Shown here piece after piece: positions 26,013-33,537 of a stretch of 64,000 nt of DNA. Within the stretch, counting starts at the first letter, position 1. The number at the start of each line of letters is the position of its first letter. The stretch lies in contig NZ_CP157484.1 of NCBI RefSeq assembly GCF_045348435.1, positions 2,418,001 to 2,482,000 of the forward strand. The letters run 5' to 3'. The stretch comes from Alsobacter sp045348435 (GTDB lineage: Bacteria; Pseudomonadota; Alphaproteobacteria; Rhizobiales; Beijerinckiaceae). The notes below the pieces were generated by a model. It was not told the origin of the DNA and ran no database searches. It saw only the letters and a list, made by a program, of their open reading frames with translations. The position numbers and the translations under genes were made by a program.

Positions 26013-27395
26013 CTACTTTTTGTCGTAGGGGTTTTCCGGCGTCCGCAGGCTCATCCTGATCGGCGTGCCGGGCAGATCGAAGGTTTCGCGCAGGCTGTTG
26101 ACCAGATAGCGGACATAGCTGTCCGGCAGCGCGTCGAGCTGGTTGCCGAACAGGGCGAAATGCGGCGGCCTGGCCTTCACCTGCGTGGCGTAGCGGATCT
26201 TGATCCGCCGACCCGACACCGCCGGCGGCGGATGGTTCTCCAGGATCCGGCTCAGCCACTTGTTCAGCTGCGAGGTCGACACCCGCTTGGACCAGGTCTC
26301 CGAGGCGGAGAAGCAGGCCTCCATGAGCTTGTCCAGCCCGTCGCCCGTCAGGGCCGAGACCGGCACGATCCTGGCGCCCTTCACATTGGACAAGAGCCGC
26401 TCGGAATCCTCCACCAGCTTCTTGAAGCGGCCGGAATCGCCCGCCACCAGGTCCCATTTGTTGACGGCCACGACCAGCGCGCGGCCTTCCTTCTCGACCA
26501 CGCTGAGGATGGCCATGTCCTGCTTCTCGAACGGGATGGTCGCGTCGAGCAGCAGCACAACCACCTCGGCGAAGCGCACGGCGCGCAGCCCGTCGGCGAC
26601 CGACAGCTTCTCCAGCTTGTCCTCGACCTTGGCGCGCTTGCGCATCCCCGCTGTGTCGAAGAGCTTCACCGGCCGGCCGCGCCATGCCCACTCGATGCCG
26701 ATGGAATCGCGCGTGATCCCCGCCTCGGGGCCGGTCAGCAGCCGGTCCTCGCCGAGAAAGCGGTTGATGAGCGTCGACTTGCCGGCGTTGGGCCGCCCCA
26801 CGATGGCGATGCGCAGCGGCCGCACCACGTCCTCGCCGTCCTCGGCGTCGGGTCTGTCCCCGTCCAGGTCGTCGAAGTCGTCCTCCGGCAGCGCCGTGTG
26901 CTCCGGCAGCGCCGCGCGCAGGGCGTCATAGAAGTCCGACAGCCCCTCGCCATGCTCGGCCGAGATCGGCACCGGATCGCCGAGGCCCAGCCCGAAGGCC
27001 TCGTAGGTCGCCAGATGGTTGGCGCGGCTCTCCGCCTTGTTGGCCAGCAGCACGACCGGCTTGGCCGCCCGGCGCACCAGGTCGGCGAAGTGCCGGTCGG
27101 CCGGGGTCAGGCCCGCGCGGGCGTCGATCACGAAGATGATGGCGTCCGCGTCGTCGATCGCGGCTTCGGTCTGCTGGCGCATGCGCCCGGCGAGCGTGGC
27201 GGCGTCGGCCTCCTCCAGGCCCGCGGTGTCGATCGCCGTGAAGGTGAGGTCGCCCAGTCGCGCCTCTCCCTCCCGCCGGTCGCGGGTCACGCCGGGCTGG
27301 TCGTCGACGAGCGCGAGCTTCTTGCCGACGAGCCTGTTGAACAGCGTCGACTTGCCCACATTCGGCCGGCCGATGATGGCGACCGTGAAGGTCAT
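26013..27395 (-). CDS. der: Ribosome-assembly GTPase Der (EngA)
   Basis: Essential GTPase with two tandem G domains, 460 aa, needed for 50S ribosomal subunit maturation. P-loops are GRPNVGKST near residue 8 and GRPNAGKST near residue 200. Other nucleotide motifs are DTAGLEE, NKAES, DTAGMRKRAK and NKWDL. The C-terminal KH-like domain runs from about 365 (ISTSQLNKWL-like through KIRYATQVKARPP). An acidic linker (DDFDDLDGDRPDAEDGEDV) separates the G domains and is longer than in E. coli. Confidence 0.97.
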   Translation of the reverse strand: MTFTVAIIGRPNVGKSTLFNRLVGKKLALVDDQPGVTRDRREGEARLGDLTFTAIDTAGLEEADAATLAGRMRQQTEAAIDDADAIIFVIDARAGLTPADRHFADLVRRAAKPVVLLANKAESRANHLATYEAFGLGLGDPVPISAEHGEGLSDFYDALRAALPEHTALPEDDFDDLDGDRPDAEDGEDVVRPLRIAIVGRPNAGKSTLINRFLGEDRLLTGPEAGITRDSIGIEWAWRGRPVKLFDTAGMRKRAKVEDKLEKLSVADGLRAVRFAEVVVLLLDATIPFEKQDMAILSVVEKEGRALVVAVNKWDLVAGDSGRFKKLVEDSERLLSNVKGARIVPVSALTGDGLDKLMEACFSASETWSKRVSTSQLNKWLSRILENHPPPAVSGRRIKIRYATQVKARPPHFALFGNQLDALPDSYVRYLVNSLRETFDLPGTPIRMSLRTPENPYDKK

Positions 27396-27492
27396 GATCT
27401 ACCTCTCCGGCCCCGCGAGCCGCGAGGCGTCATGTCTCTCAAAGTCGATGTGTCCCCGGCGCACCGCAAGGGCGCGGGGCCGACGGCGCCGG

Positions 27493-28155
27493 TTAGGACG
27501 CCGGCTTCACGGGGCCGGCGCGCACGATCCCGAGCAGCAGGTCGGCGCGCTGCTTCAAGGACGGAGGCGCGGTGCGGTCCGTGACGATCTCGTCGAAGGC
27601 CTTGCCGGCCGCCTCGTAGTCGCCCGCCTTGAGGGCGGACAGGCCGAGAAGTTCGCGGGCGTTCGCCCCCCACGGATTGCCGGCGGCGAGCAGCGGCTGC
27701 AACCGGCTCTTCACCTCGTCGGCGGGGGCGGTGTCCACCACCAGCATGGCGGCCCGCAGGCGCGCCAGGTCGCGCAGCACCGGGGCCACGCTCGTGTCGG
27801 CGGCCAGCGCGTCGTAGGTCTTCACGCCGTCGGCCGCGGACTGCTTGGCCTGTTCGGCCGCCTCGCGGAACCGCGCCAGCTTCTGGTAGCCGGCCGTCGA
27901 GTCCTTGGCGATGTCGGCGAATTCCTTCTCGGCCTCGTCGGCGTTCCCGGCCCGGGACGTCTCGATGGCGGCCTCGAAGCGGGCGCCCGCGGCTTCGGCG
28001 CGTTGGCTCTGCCAGTACTCATAGGCCCGCCAGCCGCCCGTGGCGGCCACGGCCAGCAGGGCGACGCCGATCAGCGCGCCATTGTGCTTCTTCCAGAATT
28101 CGATCGCCTTGTCGCGGCGAACGTCTTCATCGATCTCGCGAAAAATGTCGGCCAT
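27493..28155 (-). CDS. YfgM-like membrane-anchored TPR protein
   Basis: A 220-aa protein with a short cytoplasmic N-terminus (MADIFREIDEDVRRDKAIEFWKK), one membrane helix (about 27-44) and a periplasmic helical repeat region of TPR type. The first 25 residues and overall layout match the YfgM / DUF2659-type family that assists folding of envelope proteins near the translocon and is commonly encoded just upstream of der. The ATG at 28155 is chosen because it begins this conserved MADIFREIDED-like start. The gap to der is 97 bp. Note that the usual BamB gene of this neighbourhood is not present between them. Confidence 0.8.
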   Translation of the reverse strand: MADIFREIDEDVRRDKAIEFWKKHNGALIGVALLAVAATGGWRAYEYWQSQRAEAAGARFEAAIETSRAGNADEAEKEFADIAKDSTAGYQKLARFREAAEQAKQSAADGVKTYDALAADTSVAPVLRDLARLRAAMLVVDTAPADEVKSRLQPLLAAGNPWGANARELLGLSALKAGDYEAAGKAFDEIVTDRTAPPSLKQRADLLLGIVRAGPVKPAS

Positions 28156-28303
28156 GGCCGGCGTATGTCCTTCCGAGGGGCTCAACGCCCCGGCCTCCCG
28201 CGCGACGGCGGGACAGGGTCGGCAGCCGATTACCACGGCGTTGCGGCTTTGTCATGCCGCCGGCGCGGTCCGCGATCCTCGCGTCTTGGCGCGACGCCGC
28301 GCG

Positions 28304-28921
28304 TCAGCGCGACAGCACCGGGACGCCGATCAGATACGGGTGAAGGAAGATGAGCGCCACGAAGACGGCCGTCCCCGCCACGACCGTGATGACGTCGTTG
28401 CGCATCCCGCCCGCCGCGCCCGCCTTGGGGCCCGGCTCGGCGTGGGCCGCCGCGATCTCGCCGCCCGGCGAGACGGCCTCGCCGCGCCGCTTCACCGCGA
28501 TGCGGTCATAGACCGCCCAGGCCAGGAACGAGCCGAACAGGATCAGCGACCCGAGATCGCCATTGGCCAGCAGATGGGCGAGGGCCCAGATCTTCACCGC
28601 CACCAGCATCGGGTGCTTGAGCCGCCGCTGGATCGCGCCGGGCGCATAGCCGGACATGAGGCTCACGATGGAGAACCACATCAGCAGGATGGTGAGGTGG
28701 CGCATCCCCGCCGGCGGATCCCAGACCTGGATGTAGCCCGCGTCCCGGTAGGACTTGAAGCCGTAGACGATGAGCGCGAGGCCGATCAGCGACGCCAGGC
28801 TGTAGAGCCCCTTGTAGGGCCCCTCCCCGATCGCCTCCATCATGCTGCGCCTTGCGCCGCGCAGGGTGGTGACCGTGTGCACGCCCAGGAAGATCGCGAC
28901 GCCGAGAATCAGGAGAAGCAT
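28304..28921 (-). CDS. NnrU-family membrane protein
   Basis: Polytopic inner-membrane protein, 205 aa, with about six hydrophobic segments, of the NnrU family (isoprenylcysteine methyltransferase-like membrane fold). NnrU was named from nitrite/nitric-oxide reduction clusters, but many members lie outside them, as here. Signatures include LLILGVAIFLGVHTVTTLRG and RRLKHPMLVAVKIWALAHLLANGD. A loop rich in Ala/Gly/Pro (about 150-170) separates the last helices. No denitrification gene is nearby. Function unknown. Confidence 0.85.
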   Translation of the reverse strand: MLLLILGVAIFLGVHTVTTLRGARRSMMEAIGEGPYKGLYSLASLIGLALIVYGFKSYRDAGYIQVWDPPAGMRHLTILLMWFSIVSLMSGYAPGAIQRRLKHPMLVAVKIWALAHLLANGDLGSLILFGSFLAWAVYDRIAVKRRGEAVSPGGEIAAAHAEPGPKAGAAGGMRNDVITVVAGTAVFVALIFLHPYLIGVPVLSR

Positions 28922-29277
28922 GGTGGACCCGGTGGTTCGAGGTGCGGCGGAGCCTAGGCGGTTCCCCGGCCGGTCCGCAAGGCGGGGCGTCGCAAGGCCG
29001 CAAGCCTTTATTTTTCAAGGCGTAGGTGGTAAATGAATGCATCCGTCGAGGTCATCGGTCCCCGAGTCACGTCCATCCGCCCGCATTTCACGGCGAGAAG
29101 AGCCGTCGCGCGGTCGGTGAACGCCACGGACAGGCAAGCTGACGCTCGGGCCGCGACGGTGCGCGGCGAAGGCTGCCGAAACAACATCACGACGCGCCGC
29201 ATCAGGCCCGCAAGGCGAGCCGCGGCGATCCATCTTGGGCCGCCGCGCAGCGGGGCCTCTATTCGAGCCGGAGCACG
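28922..29277. other. Gene-free stretch, with orphan terminator-like hairpin
   Basis: No convincing gene is seen in these 356 bp; open frames here have no recognisable protein character. At 28994-29008 AAGGC-CGCAA-GCCTT is followed by TATTTTT, which reads as a short intrinsic terminator on the plus strand although no plus-strand gene precedes it nearby. The remaining part may be the promoter and leader of the DUF6481 gene. Confidence 0.4.
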
Positions 29278-29625
29278 ATGGCAGACCTCAAGGGAAACGG
29301 ATTCAACGACCGGATGGGCCGCGCTGCGGCCGCCAAGCAGGCGATCCAGAAGCGGTTTCTGGAGAAGGCCGGGCAGGACGACCCCGCCGCCGCGGCGCGT
29401 CGCGAGGAGCGCAGGCTCGTGGCTGAGGCCCGCGCCGTGCGCGAGGCCGAGCGCGCCAAGCAGCGCGCCGAGGCCGCCGCCCTCAAGATCGTCGAGGACG
29501 CGGCCCGGGTCGAAGCCGAGAAGGAGCGCATCGCCCAGGAGGCCGAGCGGGCCGTGGCCGAAGCCGCCGAGAAGAAGGCGGAGCGCGACGCCCGCTACGC
29601 CGCCCGCAAGGCGCGCCAGCGCTGA
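29278..29625 (+). CDS. DUF6481-family small charged helical protein
   Basis: A 115-aa, strongly charged, Ala/Glu/Arg-rich protein predicted to be almost entirely helical with a coiled coil from about residue 40 on. The N-terminus with GFNDRMGRAAAAKQAIQKRF matches the DUF6481 family of alphaproteobacteria. The function is unknown; family members are often found near cold-shock or other small stress proteins, which is context knowledge, not shown here. The ATG at 29278 is preceded by a CGGAG-like site. Two hairpins and a second small coiled-coil gene follow. Confidence 0.75.
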   Translation: MADLKGNGFNDRMGRAAAAKQAIQKRFLEKAGQDDPAAAARREERRLVAEARAVREAERAKQRAEAAALKIVEDAARVEAEKERIAQEAERAVAEAAEKKAERDARYAARKARQR

Positions 29626-29626
29626 G

Positions 29627-29673
29627 GCGTTCGCCGAACGCATTACGACGGCCCCGGCGAGCTTCGCCGGGCC
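29627..29673. terminator. Two adjacent hairpins between small coiled-coil genes
   Basis: GCGTTC-GCC-GAACGC (29627-29641) and a longer stem GGCC(C)CGGCGA-GCT-TCGCCGGGCC (29650-29673) follow directly after the DUF6481 stop. There is no T-run. They could trim or stabilise the upstream message and make expression of the next gene separate. Confidence 0.45.
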
Positions 29674-29706
29674 GCACGCCACACATCGAGCCGTGAGGGA
29701 CTTCCC

Positions 29707-29973
29707 ATGACGTCGAAGACCACGAACAACCCTGACGCCAAGCAGCGGGCGGCGCGATCCTTCGAGAAGCTCGAGCAGCGCAGCCGGGAAGCCGAGCAGC
29801 GCATCAGCGAGCAGCAGAAGGCCGACGTGGCCGCCGCCGCCAAGATCAAGCGCCTGCGCGCGCTGCGGCTCGCCCGCGACGAGGCCGAGGCCGCCGAGGC
29901 CGCCCAGGTCGCCGCCATCGCGGCCGAGACGCCCAAGCCGAAGTCGCGCGCCAAGGCCAAGCCGGCCACCTGA
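29707..29973 (+). CDS. Small coiled-coil protein of unknown function
   Basis: An 88-aa hydrophilic protein. Residues about 15-70 are a heptad-like helix (EKLEQRSREAEQRISEQQKA) followed by KIKRLRALRLARDEAEAAEA and a basic, Lys/Pro/Ala-rich tail. There are no Cys residues and no membrane segment. Similar short proteins occur next to DUF6481 genes in alphaproteobacteria. The ATG at 29707 follows GAGGGA about 8 bp upstream. I do not recognise a function. It may interact with the DUF6481 product or with nucleic acid through its basic tail, but that is speculation. Confidence 0.65.
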   Translation: MTSKTTNNPDAKQRAARSFEKLEQRSREAEQRISEQQKADVAAAAKIKRLRALRLARDEAEAAEAAQVAAIAAETPKPKSRAKAKPAT

Positions 29974-30347
29974 TCGCGCCCAGGAGCCTGACACAGCGGC
30001 GCCGGCTCGCTCTGGCGGCGCCAGCCAGGCCCTCGCGACCGATCGCGCCGGGATCCCGCATCCGACGCCCCCCGCATGGCGCATGGGATCGCCCGCAATC
30101 CGCTCCATCCCCGAACTGACGCCCGCCCTCGCGCGCCGAGGACGATGGCGGACCGCTGGCCGTTCAGCCGAGGGCCAGATTGAGGCGCTCGGCAGGTCCG
30201 CCCGCCGCGTCGGGCCCGTGCGCGAGGGAGCACCCCCGTCGCCGCCACGGGCCGACGACGGAACCGCTTCGCTCACGCGCCGTTCAGTGACCGGACCTTC
30301 TACGAAGGCCCTCGACAAGACGACGTCCTGACGCGCGGAGTACCACC
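29974..30347. other. Gene-free leader region of the RTX lipase gene
   Basis: 374 bp without a convincing gene. It begins with GC-rich self-complementary sequence at 29998-30024 (GGCGCC repeats; CTGGC-GGC-GCCAG), likely ending the small-gene transcript. It ends with a promoter-like element at 30260-30284 and the ribosome site of the lipase gene. Open frames here have biased composition only. Confidence 0.5.
30260..30284 (+). promoter_or_regulatory. EcfG-type general stress promoter candidate
   Basis: GGAAC at 30260-30264, a 16-bp spacer, then CGTT at 30281-30284 matches the GGAAC-N16/17-CGTT pattern recognised by the alphaproteobacterial general stress sigma factor EcfG/RpoE2. Transcription would begin near 30290, about 58 bp before the lipase-like gene start. 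Confidence 0.5.
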
Positions 30348-32159
30348 ATGGCCTTGCTCACTGGTTTCAACGTCACCCTTCCCGAGGTTGAGCTGATGGT
30401 GCAAGCCTCGCTGGCCGCATTCACGGACGGCTCCGTCCCCGCCGGCTGGTCCGTGGTCTCACCGCAGAACCTCGTTCCGGCGCGCTATTGGGATGGGAAC
30501 TATTTCAGCAATGACGGCGCCAGCGCCATCGTGCTGAAGCAGGGCAATTCGTGGATCATCTCGTTCAGGGGCACGGATTCATCCGCCGACGTCGCCAAAT
30601 ATCCCGAGTTGGTCGCGCAGACCTATCTCGACAACTTCAAGCCCCTGCTCGTCGCCGTGGCGACCAACGCGGCCCCGAGCGACCAGATCTACGTAACCGG
30701 CGCCAGCCTCGGCGGGGCCGCCACCAACGAGCTCGCCGACAAGGCCTTTACGGACTATGCGGGCCGCTACGCCAGCGCCAAATTCGTGGCCTTCGCCTCG
30801 CCGGAGATCAGCAACAACGCCGGCATCCTCAATGTGGGGTTCGAGAACGACCCCATCTACAAGGTCATCGAGCAGTATCGCGACCAGCCCTCCAGCATGG
30901 ACAACCTCGTCCTCGCCAAGGACCAGTACCTGCAGGGCAACTATAACGGCCAAAATCCGCTCGACTACTACGCCCACACGGCCGGCCAGTCGGCCGACGC
31001 GATCGCGCGGCTGGAGAGCTCGCATTTCCTGAACCAGATGAGCCCCGACGCCACCATCGTCTTCGATGCGTCGGCGCAGACCGTCACGGACGTGACGCCC
31101 GGCCGCGAGGCGGCGACCGTCTTCTATATCGGGCAGAACGGCGACGACGTCATCGCGGGCCGCAACGGGACCGACTACATCGACGGGCTCGGCGGCAACG
31201 ACACCATCGTGGGCGGCGCCGGCGCCGACTGGCTGGCCGGCGGCGCCGGGAACGACCAGGTGCAGGGCGGCGCGGGCCGCGACACGGCTGTGTTCTCCGC
31301 CTTCCGCACCCAGGCGACCGTCTCGGGCTCGGCCACCGAGCACACCGTCGTGACGCCAACGGAGGGGACCGACGCGCTGTCCAGCATCGAGGCGATCCAA
31401 TTCCAAGACGGCCGCCTCGCCTATGACGTGACCGACCCGGCGGCCGTGGTGCTTCGCGCTTACGACGCCGCCTTCAACCGGGCGCCCGACCCGACGGGCC
31501 TCGCCTACTGGACGGCCCAGCTGGACGCCGGCGCCAGCGTGTCCTCCGTGGCGGCCGCCTTCGCGGGCTCGGCCGAGTTCCAGGCGAAATACGGCGCCCT
31601 CGACAACCAGCAATTCGTGTCGGCCATCTACCAGAACGTCCTCGACCGCGCCGGCGACCCGACCGGCGTGTCCTACTGGACGCAGCAGCTGGACAGCGGC
31701 GCCGCCACCCGCGGGCAGGTCCTGGCCGGCTTCTCCGAATCGCCGGAGCATGTCGAGCAGTCGCGCGCGCAGATCGAGGCGGGCTATTGGGAGCAGGATC
31801 CGGTGGTGGCGTCGGTGGCCCGTCTCTATGACGCCGCCTTCAACCATCGCCCCGACCCAACGGGCCTGACCTTCTGGGACAATGCGGCCATGGGACAGTC
31901 CCTGAACGCCGTCGCGGCCGGCTTCGTGGCGTCGAGCGAGTTCAGCGCGACCTATGGCAGCCTCAGCAACCAGCAATTCGTGCAGCAGATCTACCAGAAC
32001 GTGGTGGACCGCCCCGGCGATTCGGCGGGCGTCTCCTACTGGACCAGCGCGCTGGACCACGGAACGTCGCGCGCCGACGTCCTGCTCGGATTCTCGGAGT
32101 CCCCGGAGCACCGGGCGCTCACCAGCAGCTGGATCGACCAGGGCATCCTGTTCGCCTGA
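30348..32159 (+). CDS. Lipase-like protein with RTX repeats and DUF4214 repeats
   Basis: A 603-aa modular, probably secreted protein. Residues about 10-235 look like a class-3 lipase alpha/beta hydrolase: SFRGTD (72-77), the nucleophile elbow GASLGG with S120, and candidate His in YYAH or SSHFLNQ. Residues 262-310 hold calcium-binding RTX nonapeptides (GLGGNDTIVGGAGADWL). From about 355 to the end are DUF4214 repeats, each with a YDAAFNRAPDPTGLAYW-like core, in four copies alternating in two sub-types. There is no N-terminal signal peptide; with RTX repeats this suggests type I secretion, but no such exporter is in the window. Substrate unknown. Confidence 0.85.
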   Translation: MALLTGFNVTLPEVELMVQASLAAFTDGSVPAGWSVVSPQNLVPARYWDGNYFSNDGASAIVLKQGNSWIISFRGTDSSADVAKYPELVAQTYLDNFKPLLVAVATNAAPSDQIYVTGASLGGAATNELADKAFTDYAGRYASAKFVAFASPEISNNAGILNVGFENDPIYKVIEQYRDQPSSMDNLVLAKDQYLQGNYNGQNPLDYYAHTAGQSADAIARLESSHFLNQMSPDATIVFDASAQTVTDVTPGREAATVFYIGQNGDDVIAGRNGTDYIDGLGGNDTIVGGAGADWLAGGAGNDQVQGGAGRDTAVFSAFRTQATVSGSATEHTVVTPTEGTDALSSIEAIQFQDGRLAYDVTDPAAVVLRAYDAAFNRAPDPTGLAYWTAQLDAGASVSSVAAAFAGSAEFQAKYGALDNQQFVSAIYQNVLDRAGDPTGVSYWTQQLDSGAATRGQVLAGFSESPEHVEQSRAQIEAGYWEQDPVVASVARLYDAAFNHRPDPTGLTFWDNAAMGQSLNAVAAGFVASSEFSATYGSLSNQQFVQQIYQNVVDRPGDSAGVSYWTSALDHGTSRADVLLGFSESPEHRALTSSWIDQGILFA

Positions 32160-32202
32160 CGCGAAAGAGGCGCAAGCCGGACCGTTCCGGCGGGCCGGCG
32201 CC

Positions 32203-32397
32203 TCAGTTGCGCAGAAGCAGCGCCGTCTCCAGCAGGCCGCCGGTGGCGAGCGTCAATCCGGGGAGCGGATCGGCGCCGTCATGGGGCATCGCCTTGGCCG
32301 GGCGGCGAGCCCGGCGCTGGACCAGCGCCGCCCACAGGCGCCGGGTCACGCCCGAACGGGGCGAAGCGGCGCGGTCGTGCAGGGCGAGCGTGGTCAT
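32203..32397 (-). CDS. Small basic protein of unknown function
   Basis: Possible 64-aa protein with a basic first half (RRLWAALVQRRARRPAKAM) and a hydrophobic C-terminal segment. Support is limited to a good GGAGAGG ribosome site before the ATG at 32397 and an upstream inverted repeat. It converges on the RTX lipase gene. It resembles no family I can name and may be spurious. Confidence 0.35.
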   Translation of the reverse strand: MTTLALHDRAASPRSGVTRRLWAALVQRRARRPAKAMPHDGADPLPGLTLATGGLLETALLLRN

Positions 32398-32474
32398 GGC
32401 GAAACCTCTCCGGGCCGGTTGAGGCTGATCCGCGCCAGCCGGCCGAGAGGGTCTCTACTCCCAAATTGTTGCAG

Positions 32475-32495
32475 TGCGGTATACGCAAAACCGCA
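32475..32495. promoter_or_regulatory. Inverted repeat TGCGGT-N9-ACCGCA
   Basis: A 6-bp perfect inverted repeat with a 9-bp centre in the 133-bp gap between the aldo/keto reductase stop and the small gene at 32203-32397. The sequence around it is AT-richer than the surroundings. It may be an operator for the small gene or a transcript end; nothing decides between these. Confidence 0.3.
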
Positions 32496-32530
32496 TGTCT
32501 CGTATGACGCCCGATCGTTTCGGGCGCGTT

Positions 32531-33508
32531 CTACAGGCCCAGCCGCTTCATCTGCGCCTCGGGATAGCGCGTTCCCTTGGCGGCGGCGGGCGGAAACGCC
32601 GCGTCCAGGGCGGCCAGCGTCTCCGGCTTCGGCGCCAGCGCGACGGCGGCGGCGTTCTCCTCCAGCCATCGGCGCTGCTTGGCGCCGGGCAGCGGGACCA
32701 CGAAGGGCTTGCGGCTGAGCAGCCAGGCGATCGCCAGCTGCGCGGCGGTGCACCCTTCCCCTTCGGCCAGCTGCTTCAGCCTCTCCACCATGCGCCAGTT
32801 GTGCTCCAGGTTCTCCCCCTGGAAGCGCGGCATGTCGCGCCGCCGGTCGTTGGGCCCGAGGGCGTCGAGGCTGGGCACCGTCCCGGTCAGGAAGCCGCGG
32901 CCGAGCGGGCTATAGGCGACATAGCCGACGCCGAGCTCCTCGCAGGTCGCCAGCAACTCCTGCTCGGCGTCGCGCGTCCACAGCGAATACTCCGTCTGGA
33001 GCGCCGCCATCGGGTGGGTCGCATGCGCCCGCCGCAAGGTCTGCGGCGCCGCCTCCGAAATGCCGAGCGCCCGGACCTTGCCCTGCTCGACGAGCCTCGC
33101 CATGGCTCCCACCGTGTCCTCGATCGGCGTCCCCGCATCGACCCGGTGGATGTAGTAGAGGTCGATCACGTCCGTCCCCAGCCGTTTCAGGCTGGCCTCG
33201 CAGGCCGCCATCACGTAGTCCGGCTTGCCGTTGACCTCCTGGCGCCCGTCGGGATGCCGGACATTGCCGAATTTGGTGGCCAGCACGTAGCGCTCGCGGC
33301 GCCCCTTCAGGGCCCGCCCGACCAGCTCCTCGTTCTTGCCGAAGCCATAGGCGTCGGAGGTGTCGATCAGCGTGACCCCCAGCTCCGCCGCGCGATGCAG
33401 CGTGGCGATCGCCTCGGTTTCGTCCGGCTGGCCGTAGATGGCCGTCATGCTCATGCAGCCGAGGCCGATGGCCGAGACGTCGAGGGTTCCGAGGCGACGC
33501 GTCTTCAT
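32531..33508 (-). CDS. Aldo/keto reductase (last gene of ABC operon)
   Basis: NADPH-type aldo/keto reductase, 325 aa, of the long bacterial branch (AKR13-like). The tetrad is D49 and Y54 in LIDTSDAYGFGKNEE, K79 in LATKFGN and His in LYYIHRVD. It ends a minus-strand run (permease, ATPase, hydrolase, binding protein, this gene) with a 29-bp gap from the binding protein. It is clearly paralogous to the reductase at 38808: both share RRAHATHP, YSLWTRDAE and YSPLGRGFLTG. A role in processing the imported compound is inferred from the operon. Confidence 0.92.
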   Translation of the reverse strand: MKTRRLGTLDVSAIGLGCMSMTAIYGQPDETEAIATLHRAAELGVTLIDTSDAYGFGKNEELVGRALKGRRERYVLATKFGNVRHPDGRQEVNGKPDYVMAACEASLKRLGTDVIDLYYIHRVDAGTPIEDTVGAMARLVEQGKVRALGISEAAPQTLRRAHATHPMAALQTEYSLWTRDAEQELLATCEELGVGYVAYSPLGRGFLTGTVPSLDALGPNDRRRDMPRFQGENLEHNWRMVERLKQLAEGEGCTAAQLAIAWLLSRKPFVVPLPGAKQRRWLEENAAAVALAPKPETLAALDAAFPPAAAKGTRYPEAQMKRLGL

Positions 33509-33537
33509 GGGTGTCTCCGTTCTCAGGCAGGCCGGGC

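Noticed and set aside
29033..29710. 225-codon plus-strand frame over the DUF6481 gene
   Set aside because: The 3' part overlaps the DUF6481 gene in another frame, and the 5' part shows no protein character.
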